Shown: positions 32,158-41,347 of the stretch, piece after piece
Layout of the letters: each line of letters opens with the position of its first letter
Numbering within the stretch: position 1 is the first letter of the stretch
NCBI GenBank assembly: GCA_022446945.1
Contig: JAKVBW010000002.1
Location: 2,759-48,139 of the forward strand
Reading direction: 5' to 3'
Length of the DNA stretch: 45,381 nucleotides
Origin: Phycisphaerales bacterium
Lineage (GTDB): Bacteria; Planctomycetota; Phycisphaerae; Phycisphaerales; SM1A02
The notes under the pieces: generated by a model
Told to the model about the DNA's origin: nothing
The model's input: only the letters and a program-made list of their open reading frames with translations
Databases searched by the model: none
Program-made: the position numbers and the translations under genes

Positions 32158-33386
32158 ACAACACACACCGGCAAGATGATCAGGCCATGGCAAAGATCAG
32201 GGATCACTGTGATTCATGGCTTGCCAAATCACTTCCAGAGATGGTTGAACTCCGAAGAGATCTACACGCACATCCAGAACGTTCCGGGCAGGAGCACAGA
32301 ACCACCGGACTCATTGTGAATCGATTGACAGAAGCGGGTCTTTCCCCAGTCATCAAGGATGAGCACTCAGGCCTATTCGTCGATCTTGAATTGGCACAGC
32401 CAGATGCTCCAGTGTTCGCAATCCGAGCGGACATGGACTGCGTGGACGTTCCCGACGAAAAAAACGTGCCTTGGCGATCACAACACGAGGGCTGCTGCCA
32501 CGCCTGTGGCCATGATGCGCACACGACAATGGTCGCCTTCTCAGCCCTTTCGATGTTGACTCAAATTGAAGCAATACGGGAATGTGGACCTCGACAGAAT
32601 GTACGTTTCATCTTTCAACCTGCTGAAGAAACTTCTACCGGCGCGCAGGACATGATTGAGCGAGGTGCGCTTGACCGGGTGAACCAAATCGTTGCGCTGC
32701 ACTGTGAACCTTATCTCGAGACAGGTCGCATCGGCATGCGGGTTGGTCCACTCACGGCCAACCTGCAATCCTTTCGTATCACGCTGCAAGGGAGAGGTGG
32801 ACATAGCGCCAGGCCACACGAAGCAGTGGATCCCGTACCTGCAGCAGTGAATCTCATATCACTCCTCTATCAACTGGGGCCGAGGAGCGTTGACAGCAGA
32901 CGCGCTCATTGTGTCACCGTGACTTCCATTCGTACAGGTGATGCGATCAACGCCATTCCAGATTCGACTGAAGTCTGTGGAACGATTCGCGCAGCAAGAA
33001 CCGATGTCGCGGAAACACTGCGGAGTACTGTCGTTCAATGCGTAGAGGCCGCCTGCAAGGCAACTGGCTGTCGCCCTCAAATCGAATTCCCTCATCAAGC
33101 CCCCGCGACGCACAATGATCGAGAAGTCATCGAGTTGATGACAAACGCTGCCTGTGATGTCGTCGGCCGTGAGGGAGTCATCAATCTCGAACTCCCCAGC
33201 CTAGGGGGAGAGGACTTCGCCTTTTATCAGCAGAAAGTGCCTGGGGCAATGATCAGACTTGGCACCGGAACCGGCCTGAAAGATGACCGCCCTGCCCTCC
33301 ACTCCGGTCTGTTTGACATCGATGAATCCTCACTTCTTGTCGGAAGCCGCCTACTGACCTCTGCGGCATTGCGTGCGATACTCTGA
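32154..33386 (+). CDS. M20-family amidohydrolase/peptidase (hippurate hydrolase-like)
   Basis: HACGHDAHTTMVAFSAL, RFIFQPAEETSTGAQDMIERGAL, GRGGHSARPHEAVDPV, LGGEDFAFYQQKVPGAMIRLG; GTG at 32154 gives a GTGA overlap. Confidence 0.9.
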   Translation: MNNTHRQDDQAMAKIRDHCDSWLAKSLPEMVELRRDLHAHPERSGQEHRTTGLIVNRLTEAGLSPVIKDEHSGLFVDLELAQPDAPVFAIRADMDCVDVPDEKNVPWRSQHEGCCHACGHDAHTTMVAFSALSMLTQIEAIRECGPRQNVRFIFQPAEETSTGAQDMIERGALDRVNQIVALHCEPYLETGRIGMRVGPLTANLQSFRITLQGRGGHSARPHEAVDPVPAAVNLISLLYQLGPRSVDSRRAHCVTVTSIRTGDAINAIPDSTEVCGTIRAARTDVAETLRSTVVQCVEAACKATGCRPQIEFPHQAPATHNDREVIELMTNAACDVVGREGVINLELPSLGGEDFAFYQQKVPGAMIRLGTGTGLKDDRPALHSGLFDIDESSLLVGSRLLTSAALRAIL

Positions 33387-33406
33387 CCAAAACGCGGGAG
33401 CGAGTA

Positions 33407-34555
33407 ATGCCAATTCAATTCAAATCCAGTGAGAGACATACTCTGGGCGTCGAGATTGAACTAGGGATCATCGACAAGGATTCGCTGGAACTTGTCCCCA
33501 GAGCTCAGGCCATACTCGACAAAGTTCCTGAAAACTGGCAAGAGTCGGTCAAGCCTGAGTTCATGCAGGGGTACCTCGAATTCAATACTGGTGTTTGCAA
33601 TACGGTCGATGATGTTCGACGCGATCTTCAGGAAAAGCTCGAGTGGGGATATGGACTCGCAGACGAATCGAACACAACGTTCCTCTGGAGTGGAACGCAT
33701 CCATTTTCACGATGGGATGAACAACAGCTGACCCCAGATGACCGCTATCAATGGCTGATGGACACCATGCAGTTTGTTGCGAGACGGCTTGTCTGCTTCG
33801 GCCTTCATGTGCATGTCGGCGTGAACAGTGGAGACAAGGCAATCCAAATGTGCGATCGCATGATGCGACACTTGCCGGTCATGCTTGCGCTGTCAGCAAA
33901 CTCTCCATGCTGGTCCGGTCGTGATACGGGCCTTGCTTCGTATCGCTCGAAGATCATGGAGTCGCTGCCAACAGCAGGTCTTCCCGAAACGATGCGGAAC
34001 TGGTCGGAGTACAACTGGCTGGTCGACCATCTTCAGTCAACTGACTTTATTCACTCTTCTCGTGAAATCTGGTGGGATGTCCGCCCAGTCGCGAGATTCG
34101 GAACTGTCGAGGTTCGGATCATGGACACGCCTCGCAGCATGAGACAGTTGCTGGGACTCGTGGCCATGGTGCAATGTGTCGTCGCCGGCATCTCCGCTGA
34201 AATTGATCGTGGCGCCTATCTCACAGACTGCCATCCAATGATCGCCCGCCAAAACAAATGGCATGCCGTTCGATATGGACTTGATGCAACACTTGTGGAT
34301 CCCGACACGATGCTTGCAGCATCCGCGCGGCAGATGGCCAGACGGACACTTGATCTTTGCAGACCTGTCGCGGATCACCTTGGATGTGCTACGGAACTGG
34401 GCTACTGCGAAGAGATCCTTCAAAGTGGCAACGGTGCGCAATCCCAGCGGCAACTCTTCCACCAACACGAGGACCCCCGTGATGTTGTCCGTGGTCTTCT
34501 GGAAGCAACCGGTCAGCCTTGGCTCGGCGATGCGGGTGTTGCCTGCCGATCTTGA
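33407..34555 (+). CDS. Glutamate-cysteine ligase family 2 (YbdK-type carboxylate-amine ligase)
   Basis: FKSSERHTLGVEIELGIIDKDSLELVPRAQAIL, FLWSGTHPFSRW, LVCFGLHVHVGVNSGDKAI, ALSANSPCWSGRDTGLASYRSKIMESLPTAGLP. Confidence 0.9.
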   Translation: MPIQFKSSERHTLGVEIELGIIDKDSLELVPRAQAILDKVPENWQESVKPEFMQGYLEFNTGVCNTVDDVRRDLQEKLEWGYGLADESNTTFLWSGTHPFSRWDEQQLTPDDRYQWLMDTMQFVARRLVCFGLHVHVGVNSGDKAIQMCDRMMRHLPVMLALSANSPCWSGRDTGLASYRSKIMESLPTAGLPETMRNWSEYNWLVDHLQSTDFIHSSREIWWDVRPVARFGTVEVRIMDTPRSMRQLLGLVAMVQCVVAGISAEIDRGAYLTDCHPMIARQNKWHAVRYGLDATLVDPDTMLAASARQMARRTLDLCRPVADHLGCATELGYCEEILQSGNGAQSQRQLFHQHEDPRDVVRGLLEATGQPWLGDAGVACRS

Positions 34556-34577
34556 CGGGGGCTACAAGAATCTGTGA

Positions 34578-35207
34578 TCAGGAGGACTGTGTGTCGTTCA
34601 GCTTGCTGGTAATCGCAGACATCGCTGCGCGATGGACGGACTCTTCATCACCTGTCGCATCAATCAAAATCACGCCTTCGGGATCTGATTCTGCCAACTG
34701 GTGATACCCCTCCCGAACTCTACGATGGAAAGCTGAACCCTTCTGTTCCATGCGATCAAGAAGTGGATTGAGCCGCTTTGATGCTGTTGCTTCATCGACA
34801 TCAAAGATGACGGTCAGATCAGGCATGCGATGCCCCGTCGCGACTTCAGCGACTTCCATGATTTCCGTCATGGGCAGACCCCCAGCCGTCCCCTGATAGG
34901 CACATGTTGATCCAACAAAGCGATCTGCGAGCACCAGTGCCCCACTATCCAAAGCTGGAGCAATCGTCTGCTCGACGAGTTGAGCCCTGCTCGCCATGTA
35001 GAGGAGCATCTCACACCGAATCGTCATGTCGACATTCTCAGGGTCAAGCAGAACATCCCGGATTTGCTCTCCAACAGATGTGCCCCCAGGTTCCCTGACC
35101 TCTACCACTTCCAACCCATTGGCCTTGGCGACCGCTGCGAACCTTGCCAACTGGGTGGACTTGCCGGAACCATCCGGGCCCTCGAAGACGATAAACCTGC
35201 CTCTCAT
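34578..35207 (-). CDS. tmk: Thymidylate kinase
   Basis: MRGRFIVFEGPDGSGKSTQLARFAA, VREPGGTSVGEQIRDVLLD, DRFVGSTCAYQGTAGGLP. Confidence 0.92.
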   Translation of the reverse strand: MRGRFIVFEGPDGSGKSTQLARFAAVAKANGLEVVEVREPGGTSVGEQIRDVLLDPENVDMTIRCEMLLYMASRAQLVEQTIAPALDSGALVLADRFVGSTCAYQGTAGGLPMTEIMEVAEVATGHRMPDLTVIFDVDEATASKRLNPLLDRMEQKGSAFHRRVREGYHQLAESDPEGVILIDATGDEESVHRAAMSAITSKLNDTQSS

Positions 35208-35294
35208 GGAGTCACGCATGTGTGGAGTGTCCGCTCTTCCATGCCACCGGTCAAACTTCTCCGACAGCAGGATCTTCGCCCTACCATTCCCAGC

Positions 35295-35810
35295 ATGAAA
35301 CTTGTACTTCGATCCATCGACCGGAGCCCTCTTGGCACGGTGGAAATCGATGACTCGGAATCGCCATCACGTGTCACGACGCATCTGGACAGAGAGGTCT
35401 TTCTGGACTGGTCTGGGGCCAGAGACGACCAGCGACATCTGCGGAGATGCCCGGCTTGCGGTTTCGGGACCCTCTTTCGATTGCGACGGCTCCCCCAAGT
35501 GACCGGATTCATCATTGTCGCAGCGTTGGCAATGGCGCTTGCAGCCGTTCTGGGCCTCGCAACCAGTTTCACCTTCTTTGTCGTCATGCTTGCTCTGCTC
35601 GTTCTCGATCTGGGGATTCTGCTTGCCGCCCCACAGTCACTTGAGTGTCCACGGTGCAGATCGTCCTATCGGAACACTCCCATCGCGAAGTACCACCCCA
35701 AGTGGAATGCTCGCGCCGTCGCTGAATTGCTCAACGCTTCCGACGAGAACGCATCTTCATCCAGAGATTCTCGAGGACGATCAGAATCGCAAGAGAAAAT
35801 GAAACGATAA
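35295..35810 (+). CDS. Zinc-ribbon-like membrane protein of unknown function
   Basis: CPAC ... two hydrophobic segments (VTGFIIVAALAMALAAVLGLATSFTFFVVMLALLVLDLGILLAA) ... CPRC; start MKLVLRSIDRSPLGTVEID at 35295. Confidence 0.55.
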   Translation: MKLVLRSIDRSPLGTVEIDDSESPSRVTTHLDREVFLDWSGARDDQRHLRRCPACGFGTLFRLRRLPQVTGFIIVAALAMALAAVLGLATSFTFFVVMLALLVLDLGILLAAPQSLECPRCRSSYRNTPIAKYHPKWNARAVAELLNASDENASSSRDSRGRSESQEKMKR

Positions 35811-37422
35811 AACTGATTGCTCCGATCCAGCCAAGTGTCCCCGAATCCGTCCGGGATGAGGCGAGTACGAGAACTGAGGATGACAGGATCATCGCTGCAA
35901 CGATGACTGAATAGGACAATTGCCTGCTTGAATGATGAATGGTCCGCTCAAGAGCGTGGACACCTTCTATCTCGACTCCGATACCAATCTTGTTTCCACT
36001 TGCCTTTTCAAGCAGAGCGTTCAGCCGACTTGGAAGCATGTCCAGCAGCTTGATCCATCGACCTGCATTGCGTTTCACCCGCTCTTGAATCGCCTTGAAG
36101 GAGTATTGACGCTTGACAAGACGTTCAACATGAGGCTTGGAAAAACCGATCAGATCAAAGGATGGATCTAAATCTTCAGCCACACCCTCAATCGTCGTCA
36201 ATGCCTTGATCATCAGCACGATGTCGGCAGGACATCGCACCTTGTGCTTGCGCAAACCATCCGTAAACGCCCGAAGCATCGCAGACATCTCAATCTGCTC
36301 GAAAGACACACCTGTGAACTGATCTAGGAAATCCTGCAGATCTCTTCGTAGAGATCGCCTGTCAATCGAATCTTCGTCGACCTGGCCCAATGCAATAAAT
36401 GCTTCATACAGCTTGTCGAGGTTGTTACTTGCAACCCCGTGGATCAAGTTAGCGAGATCTGTCACCGTTTCGGTATCAACTCGCCCAGCCATTCCACAGT
36501 CGATGAAACAAATTCGACCGTCGTCCATCAGGAACAGGTTGCCCGGATGCGGATCCGCATGAAAGAAGCCAATGTCAAGTACCTGACGCAGAACGGTAAA
36601 TGCACCGTTGCGAACCAGCGACTCGCGTTGTTCCTGACTCAGATCGGCATCTTTCCAGCGAGACAGCTGAACCCCTGTAATCTCCTCGAGTCCCAGAACT
36701 CTGCGTCGGGTCACACTCCAATAAACCTCAGGGAACCACGCCTGTTCGCCCTCTTCAAGATTGGATCTGAAAAGATCGGTGTTCCTGCCCTCATGCGCAA
36801 GGTCGAGTTCATGATCTATCGCCTCGGCAAACTCTTCCACGACACCCACCGGATCGAATGGGAGATCCCGTGTATGCCTCACTACCCAATCTGCGACAGC
36901 TTCAAGAATCTCCACATCCGCGCGAATGACTCTATCAATACCCGGACGGAGCACTTTCAGAACAATTGGCGCATCACCGTCCCGAAGCACTGCCCGGTGT
37001 GCCTGGGCCATTGAAGCTGCTGCAAGAGGCTCCTCATCGATTGATTCGAAAATCAGGCTCAGATCGCCTAGGTCATCCTCCAACTGCGCTCGAATGTCCT
37101 TCCATGGAACTGCAGGAACATCGTCCTGGAGTTTTTGAAGCTCTTCGATGTATTCGGGCGGAAGAATGTCCGGCCGAGTACTCAATATCTGGCCCAGTTT
37201 GATGAAGGTGGGTCCAAGTTCTTCTAACGCCATACGCAAACGTGCTGGACGGCTTTCGCCGCGAACAACTTCTACATGATCGCGCTTAAAGAGCCGCTGG
37301 CCCTTGTCAAGCAAGAGGTCAAGCTTCGCGTCTTCAAAGAACTCCTTGAAGCCGAACTTGACAAGAACACCGAGCATCTCCCGATAGCGGTTTGCGTGAC
37401 GAACGAGTTGCAGCATGGACAT
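35731..37422 (-). CDS. ABC1/UbiB-family atypical kinase
   Basis: LGPTFIKLGQILSTRPDILPPEYIEELQKLQDDVP, LAAASMAQAHRAVLRDG, FFHADPHPGNLFLMDDGRICFIDCGMAG; two C-terminal TM segments. Confidence 0.93.
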   Translation of the reverse strand: MSMLQLVRHANRYREMLGVLVKFGFKEFFEDAKLDLLLDKGQRLFKRDHVEVVRGESRPARLRMALEELGPTFIKLGQILSTRPDILPPEYIEELQKLQDDVPAVPWKDIRAQLEDDLGDLSLIFESIDEEPLAAASMAQAHRAVLRDGDAPIVLKVLRPGIDRVIRADVEILEAVADWVVRHTRDLPFDPVGVVEEFAEAIDHELDLAHEGRNTDLFRSNLEEGEQAWFPEVYWSVTRRRVLGLEEITGVQLSRWKDADLSQEQRESLVRNGAFTVLRQVLDIGFFHADPHPGNLFLMDDGRICFIDCGMAGRVDTETVTDLANLIHGVASNNLDKLYEAFIALGQVDEDSIDRRSLRRDLQDFLDQFTGVSFEQIEMSAMLRAFTDGLRKHKVRCPADIVLMIKALTTIEGVAEDLDPSFDLIGFSKPHVERLVKRQYSFKAIQERVKRNAGRWIKLLDMLPSRLNALLEKASGNKIGIGVEIEGVHALERTIHHSSRQLSYSVIVAAMILSSSVLVLASSRTDSGTLGWIGAISFIVSFSLAILIVLENLWMKMRSRRKR

Positions 37423-37476
37423 GTGGGGATGGTAACCGGGGACGAACTACGATCAGGCTGCCGTATGTATCTGACC

Positions 37477-38838
37477 CTATTCCGGTCGAATGACACCCCG
37501 ACCGGGCTTCTGATCAGGATCGATGCGGCGAGATGCCCTTTTGCGTCGACCTGGACCCGGCCTGTGACGTGTCTCGTGTCGCACCTTTGGGCCCACTGAA
37601 CCCCTTGCCTGCGAGCGGCCCCGCGAGCCAGAAAAGCCCTCCACTGGCTGAGGATCCTGCTGCACTCCAGCGGATGACGCGAGCGTATACCAAGCGTCGA
37701 GTTCACGGTCACTGAGAAATGTCCATGACACACCAGGATGACGCGAACCATGTGAAGCACGCCCCGAACGATGCACAAGATCTTCTGACGTTGAGGGAAT
37801 ATCGTAATTCACAACAGTTCGAACCCCTTGAATATGAAGGCCACGACTGCCCACGTCGGTTGCGACGAGCACATCCAACTTGCCTTTGCTGAACTGATCC
37901 AGCGCGTGCCTCCGCTGCGACTGCGAACGATCTCCATGCAACTGACCAGTCGTGATGCCGTGCCTGGCAAGCGCGGCAGCGACCCAACCTGTTCGCCGAC
38001 GTGTTCGACAGAAAATGAGCATCCGCCTGCCTGTCTGTTCTTTCAGAAGATGCAACAGCAAATCCACCCGATCTCCGGGGTGCACAATGGTGACACGATG
38101 GTCCACATGCTCGACCGCTCGCGTCCCTGGATGAGTGGCGATCCGAACAGGAGCGTCCAAATGTCGATCGGCAAGTTGTTGCACATCCGCCGGCATCGTT
38201 GCGCTCAGCAGCATGGTTTGCCGTGATGTCGGAATCCGGGCAAGAATGGCGGTGATCTGTGGTTTAAATCCCATGTCAAACAGGCGATCAGCCTCATCGA
38301 CAACGATGATCTGGACTTTCGTGGCGTCGATCACGCCTTCATCCATCAACTCGAGCAATCTTCCTGGCGTCGCGATCAGGAGATCCAGACCCTTGGCCAA
38401 TACTTCACGTTGTGGGCTGATCGCAACTGTGCCCACGGCAACGCCGGAATTGAGAACCGTCCCACTGGTCAAACTCGCAGCCAAGGCCCCGGTCTGATCT
38501 GCCAACTCCCGAGTCGGGCAAATGATGATGCCACGAAGCCGCTCGACAGCAGAGAGCCGCGTCCCCTTTGGAGGCCGATCATCGATCAATCTCTGAATGA
38601 CCGGTGCCAGAAATGCCGCTGTTTTGCCGCTCCCTGTCTCAGCGACGACGCAGACATCATGACCCTCCAAACTGGGTGGAATGACTTGGCGCTGAACTTC
38701 TCGAGGGCGTCGTAATCCCATTCGCCCGAGCGACGCGTTGAGTATCGATCCAATGCCAAGCGACAGAAAGTCCGATGCAGAAGACTTTTTCCCGTGAAAT
38801 TCAGAGGAATCATGGTCTGGAAGGTGAGTCGATGACAT
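37477..38838 (-). CDS. DEAD-box RNA helicase (RhlE-like) with atypical motifs V and VI
   Basis: AETGSGKTAAF, PTRELADQ, ATPGRLLEL, VDEADR, LSATMP; motif V TDVGSRGLHI and motif VI HRSGRASHG. Confidence 0.92.
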   Translation of the reverse strand: MSSTHLPDHDSSEFHGKKSSASDFLSLGIGSILNASLGRMGLRRPREVQRQVIPPSLEGHDVCVVAETGSGKTAAFLAPVIQRLIDDRPPKGTRLSAVERLRGIIICPTRELADQTGALAASLTSGTVLNSGVAVGTVAISPQREVLAKGLDLLIATPGRLLELMDEGVIDATKVQIIVVDEADRLFDMGFKPQITAILARIPTSRQTMLLSATMPADVQQLADRHLDAPVRIATHPGTRAVEHVDHRVTIVHPGDRVDLLLHLLKEQTGRRMLIFCRTRRRTGWVAAALARHGITTGQLHGDRSQSQRRHALDQFSKGKLDVLVATDVGSRGLHIQGVRTVVNYDIPSTSEDLVHRSGRASHGSRHPGVSWTFLSDRELDAWYTLASSAGVQQDPQPVEGFSGSRGRSQARGSVGPKVRHETRHRPGPGRRKRASRRIDPDQKPGRGVIRPE

Positions 38839-38967
38839 ACTGAGGTGCTCATGCTAGGACATCCAGCCCAATCCGCGAGGCGTTCCGCCCATTCTAGAAG
38901 CACCTGCCTGACCCGCAGTCGTGCCGTGGCTGCCACGCCAACCTTCAATAATCTCTATTCCAGTGGC

Positions 38968-39051
38968 ATGATCGCCGTGACTTGTTTCGTCGTCGGCACA
39001 TGCCGCGGCCTCTGGACCGCCGTCAAGGCGGGGATCGCCCGAGGAGACTGA
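38968..39051 (+). CDS. Candidate 27-aa small ORF (speculative)
   Basis: ATG...TGA encoding MIAVTCFVVGTCRGLWTAVKAGIARGD, 29 bp before a terminator-like hairpin; weak ribosome-binding site. Confidence 0.2.
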   Translation: MIAVTCFVVGTCRGLWTAVKAGIARGD

Positions 39052-39080
39052 GGAAGACCATTCCAAAGGAACCCACTGCG

Positions 39081-39108
39081 ACGCCCCGCCTCACCGCGGG
39101 GCGTTGTT
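39081..39108 (+). terminator. Rho-independent-terminator-like hairpin
   Basis: ACGCCCCGC-CTCACC-GCGGGGCGT followed by TGTT; perfect 9-bp stem, short T-tract. Confidence 0.6.
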
Positions 39109-39161
39109 CATATATGCACCCCTCACATTCCCCACGAGACCTCTCAGCGAGTGCCAAAATC

Positions 39162-39803
39162 ATGACCTGCAACTTCAATGCCGATACACCCTCTCCTTCA
39201 GATGCCACCTTCAGTTTCGCATCACTGTTTGCGCCACAGACTCTCACCGTGAATCGCACAGGTCAGCGGATCGAAGGTGAACTGCGTGGTATCAGCATCT
39301 CACACATCATTTTGGGTCTTGAGGCGCTCCCCTCCGCCTCTTGGGTCACGAATGGGATCAAGCCAGATTCGACCACACCACCCTGGGCCTGCCGTGTGAT
39401 CGGGCCGGTAGAACCCGGGGATCGACTTGCCATCGGTACGGCCATCGAACGGCAAGATGACCCTCTTGACTTTGAGTTGCGAGCAGATCTGCTCCTGAGA
39501 AGTCAGAGTGGCAGCGTTCGGTACATCTGCAGATCCCACGAGACCCTTCTCGATATCGCTGGCCTGCTTCTGCAACAACACGCAGCGCAGGCACTCTCCA
39601 GTGCTGTCGCGAACGTTCCCCTCCCCGAAGCGGGTGTCGTGGATGCTGTTCTTGGCGACAAAGGACTTTCACTGCGAAGCATTGAAACCGATGTGTTCCC
39701 TAGCTTTCTTGATATCGGCATTGCGGATGCCGTTCAAGAAGCTGCACCGGCGACAAGAAGTGTGATCTTTGATCGCGTCACATCAGCCTGGCACACTGGC
39801 TGA
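39162..39803 (+). CDS. Hypothetical protein
   Basis: ORF beginning MTCNFNADTPSPSDATFSFASLFAPQTLTVNRTGQRIEGELRG; flanked by hairpins on both sides; no family recognised. Confidence 0.6.
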   Translation: MTCNFNADTPSPSDATFSFASLFAPQTLTVNRTGQRIEGELRGISISHIILGLEALPSASWVTNGIKPDSTTPPWACRVIGPVEPGDRLAIGTAIERQDDPLDFELRADLLLRSQSGSVRYICRSHETLLDIAGLLLQQHAAQALSSAVANVPLPEAGVVDAVLGDKGLSLRSIETDVFPSFLDIGIADAVQEAAPATRSVIFDRVTSAWHTG

Positions 39804-39855
39804 TCTTACGAACCTCTCTTCTGCATGGGTTTCGCTGGAGCGAAACTCGCCTCGC

Positions 39856-39890
39856 ACACCCCCTCGGCGGACCGCCCGCCGTGGGGGTGT
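39856..39890 (+). terminator. Strong hairpin downstream of the hypothetical gene (terminator-like)
   Basis: ACACCCCC-(T)-CGGCGG-ACCGC-CCGCCG-(T)-GGGGGTGT; 14 bp of stem around one T:T mismatch, no clear T-tract. Confidence 0.5.
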
Positions 39891-39961
39891 GTCCATTGGT
39901 GGTTGCTCCATTCAGGCGTTTTTTCCCGCTTCCAGGTTGCCGCCTGATAAGTTGCACGGTC

Positions 39962-41347
39962 ATGCAAGCCCTCGGGAGCATTATCACAGCCGTCTTCCGA
40001 CGAATTGTTCCCGACCCGTTGGTCATCGCGATCTTGTTGACTGTCGGCGTCTTTCTGGCTGCCATGATCTTCGGCAGCTTCCCAGATTCATGCCAGACAT
40101 CTCTGGACAGAGTTGATTGGTTGCTGACCAGCTGGACGAGTGAGAAAGCACTTTGGCAATTGCTTGCCTTTTCAATGCAAATGTGCCTCATTCTGCTTGG
40201 TGGATTTCTTCTGGCGGAATCTCCTCTTGTTCGACGTCTGCTCAACATGCTTGCAGGCGTTCCGCGATCGGGTCGCTCGGCAGCAGGACTGATTGGACTC
40301 ACTGCAATGCTGCTCGGCGTCCTGAACTGGGGGCTTGGGCTCATCGGCGGAGCAGTACTGGCACGTGCGACGGGGCGATCTCTGGCGGATCGGGGCATTC
40401 CCTTCCACTATCCAATTCTCGCTGCTGCCGGATACACGGGTTTGTTGGTCTGGCACGGTGGATTCTCAGGTTCTGCGCCACTGTCGATGACGACCCCCTC
40501 AGGCGCCAAAAAGGTGCTGCCGGATGCTCTTGACATCAATAGTTCTCTGGCTGCGTTGGACACCACAATTCTCGCAACGAGCAATCTGATCATTACGGGC
40601 GGTCTGATCGTTCTCGTTTCGATCTTGCTCATGCTTCTGTACCCCACATCAGACGAGACTACGACTCTCCCGGTGATCTCCGTTTCAGATGACATGGAAA
40701 CTGCAGATCCGCCATCAAGCAAGACGTTCGCAGACTGGCTCAACAACACAGGATGGACGAATCGCGTTCTTGGATTGCTGTTCCTGTTGGGTGGGATCAC
40801 AGCCATCGACTCATCGGGCATCGATCGCATCGGCCTCAATTCGATCATCATGCTTCTCCTAGGCGCCGCTCTGATCTTGCACAGTTCACCAGCAAGCATC
40901 ATGAAAGCCGCTTCAACTGCTGCCGGCGGATGCGCTGGCATCATTCTTCAGTTTCCGCTTTACGCCGGAATCATGGGACTCATGGTGGCTTCCGGGCTCG
41001 CGCAACGCATGACCGAAGCAATGATCGATCTCTCGACGCCCGCAACACTGGAGTTCTGGACCATGCTGTCAGCAGGCATTGTGAATCTCATGGTCCCCAG
41101 TGGCGGTGGACAGTGGGCGGTCCAGGGGCCGATAGCGCTCCAGGCAGGCGCTGATGCCGGATTGACCAGCGGCTCGATCATCATGGCCGTTGCTTATGGC
41201 GATGAGTTGACCAACATGCTCCAGCCATTCTGGGCACTTCCCCTTCTTGCCATCACTGGCGTCAGAGCAAGAGACATCGTTGGCTACACGTCGATCATCA
41301 TGTTGGTTGCTGCAGCATGGATTTCATTCTGGCTACTGATGACATGA
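39962..41347 (+). CDS. Short-chain fatty acid transporter, AtoE-type
   Basis: MQALGSIITAVFRRIVPDPLVIAILLTVGVFLAAMIF..., GFSGSAPLSM, FPLYAGIMGLMVASGLAQRM, IVNLMVPSGGGQWAVQGPIALQAG, YGDELTNMLQPFWALPLLAITG. Confidence 0.88.
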   Translation: MQALGSIITAVFRRIVPDPLVIAILLTVGVFLAAMIFGSFPDSCQTSLDRVDWLLTSWTSEKALWQLLAFSMQMCLILLGGFLLAESPLVRRLLNMLAGVPRSGRSAAGLIGLTAMLLGVLNWGLGLIGGAVLARATGRSLADRGIPFHYPILAAAGYTGLLVWHGGFSGSAPLSMTTPSGAKKVLPDALDINSSLAALDTTILATSNLIITGGLIVLVSILLMLLYPTSDETTTLPVISVSDDMETADPPSSKTFADWLNNTGWTNRVLGLLFLLGGITAIDSSGIDRIGLNSIIMLLLGAALILHSSPASIMKAASTAAGGCAGIILQFPLYAGIMGLMVASGLAQRMTEAMIDLSTPATLEFWTMLSAGIVNLMVPSGGGQWAVQGPIALQAGADAGLTSGSIIMAVAYGDELTNMLQPFWALPLLAITGVRARDIVGYTSIIMLVAAAWISFWLLMT

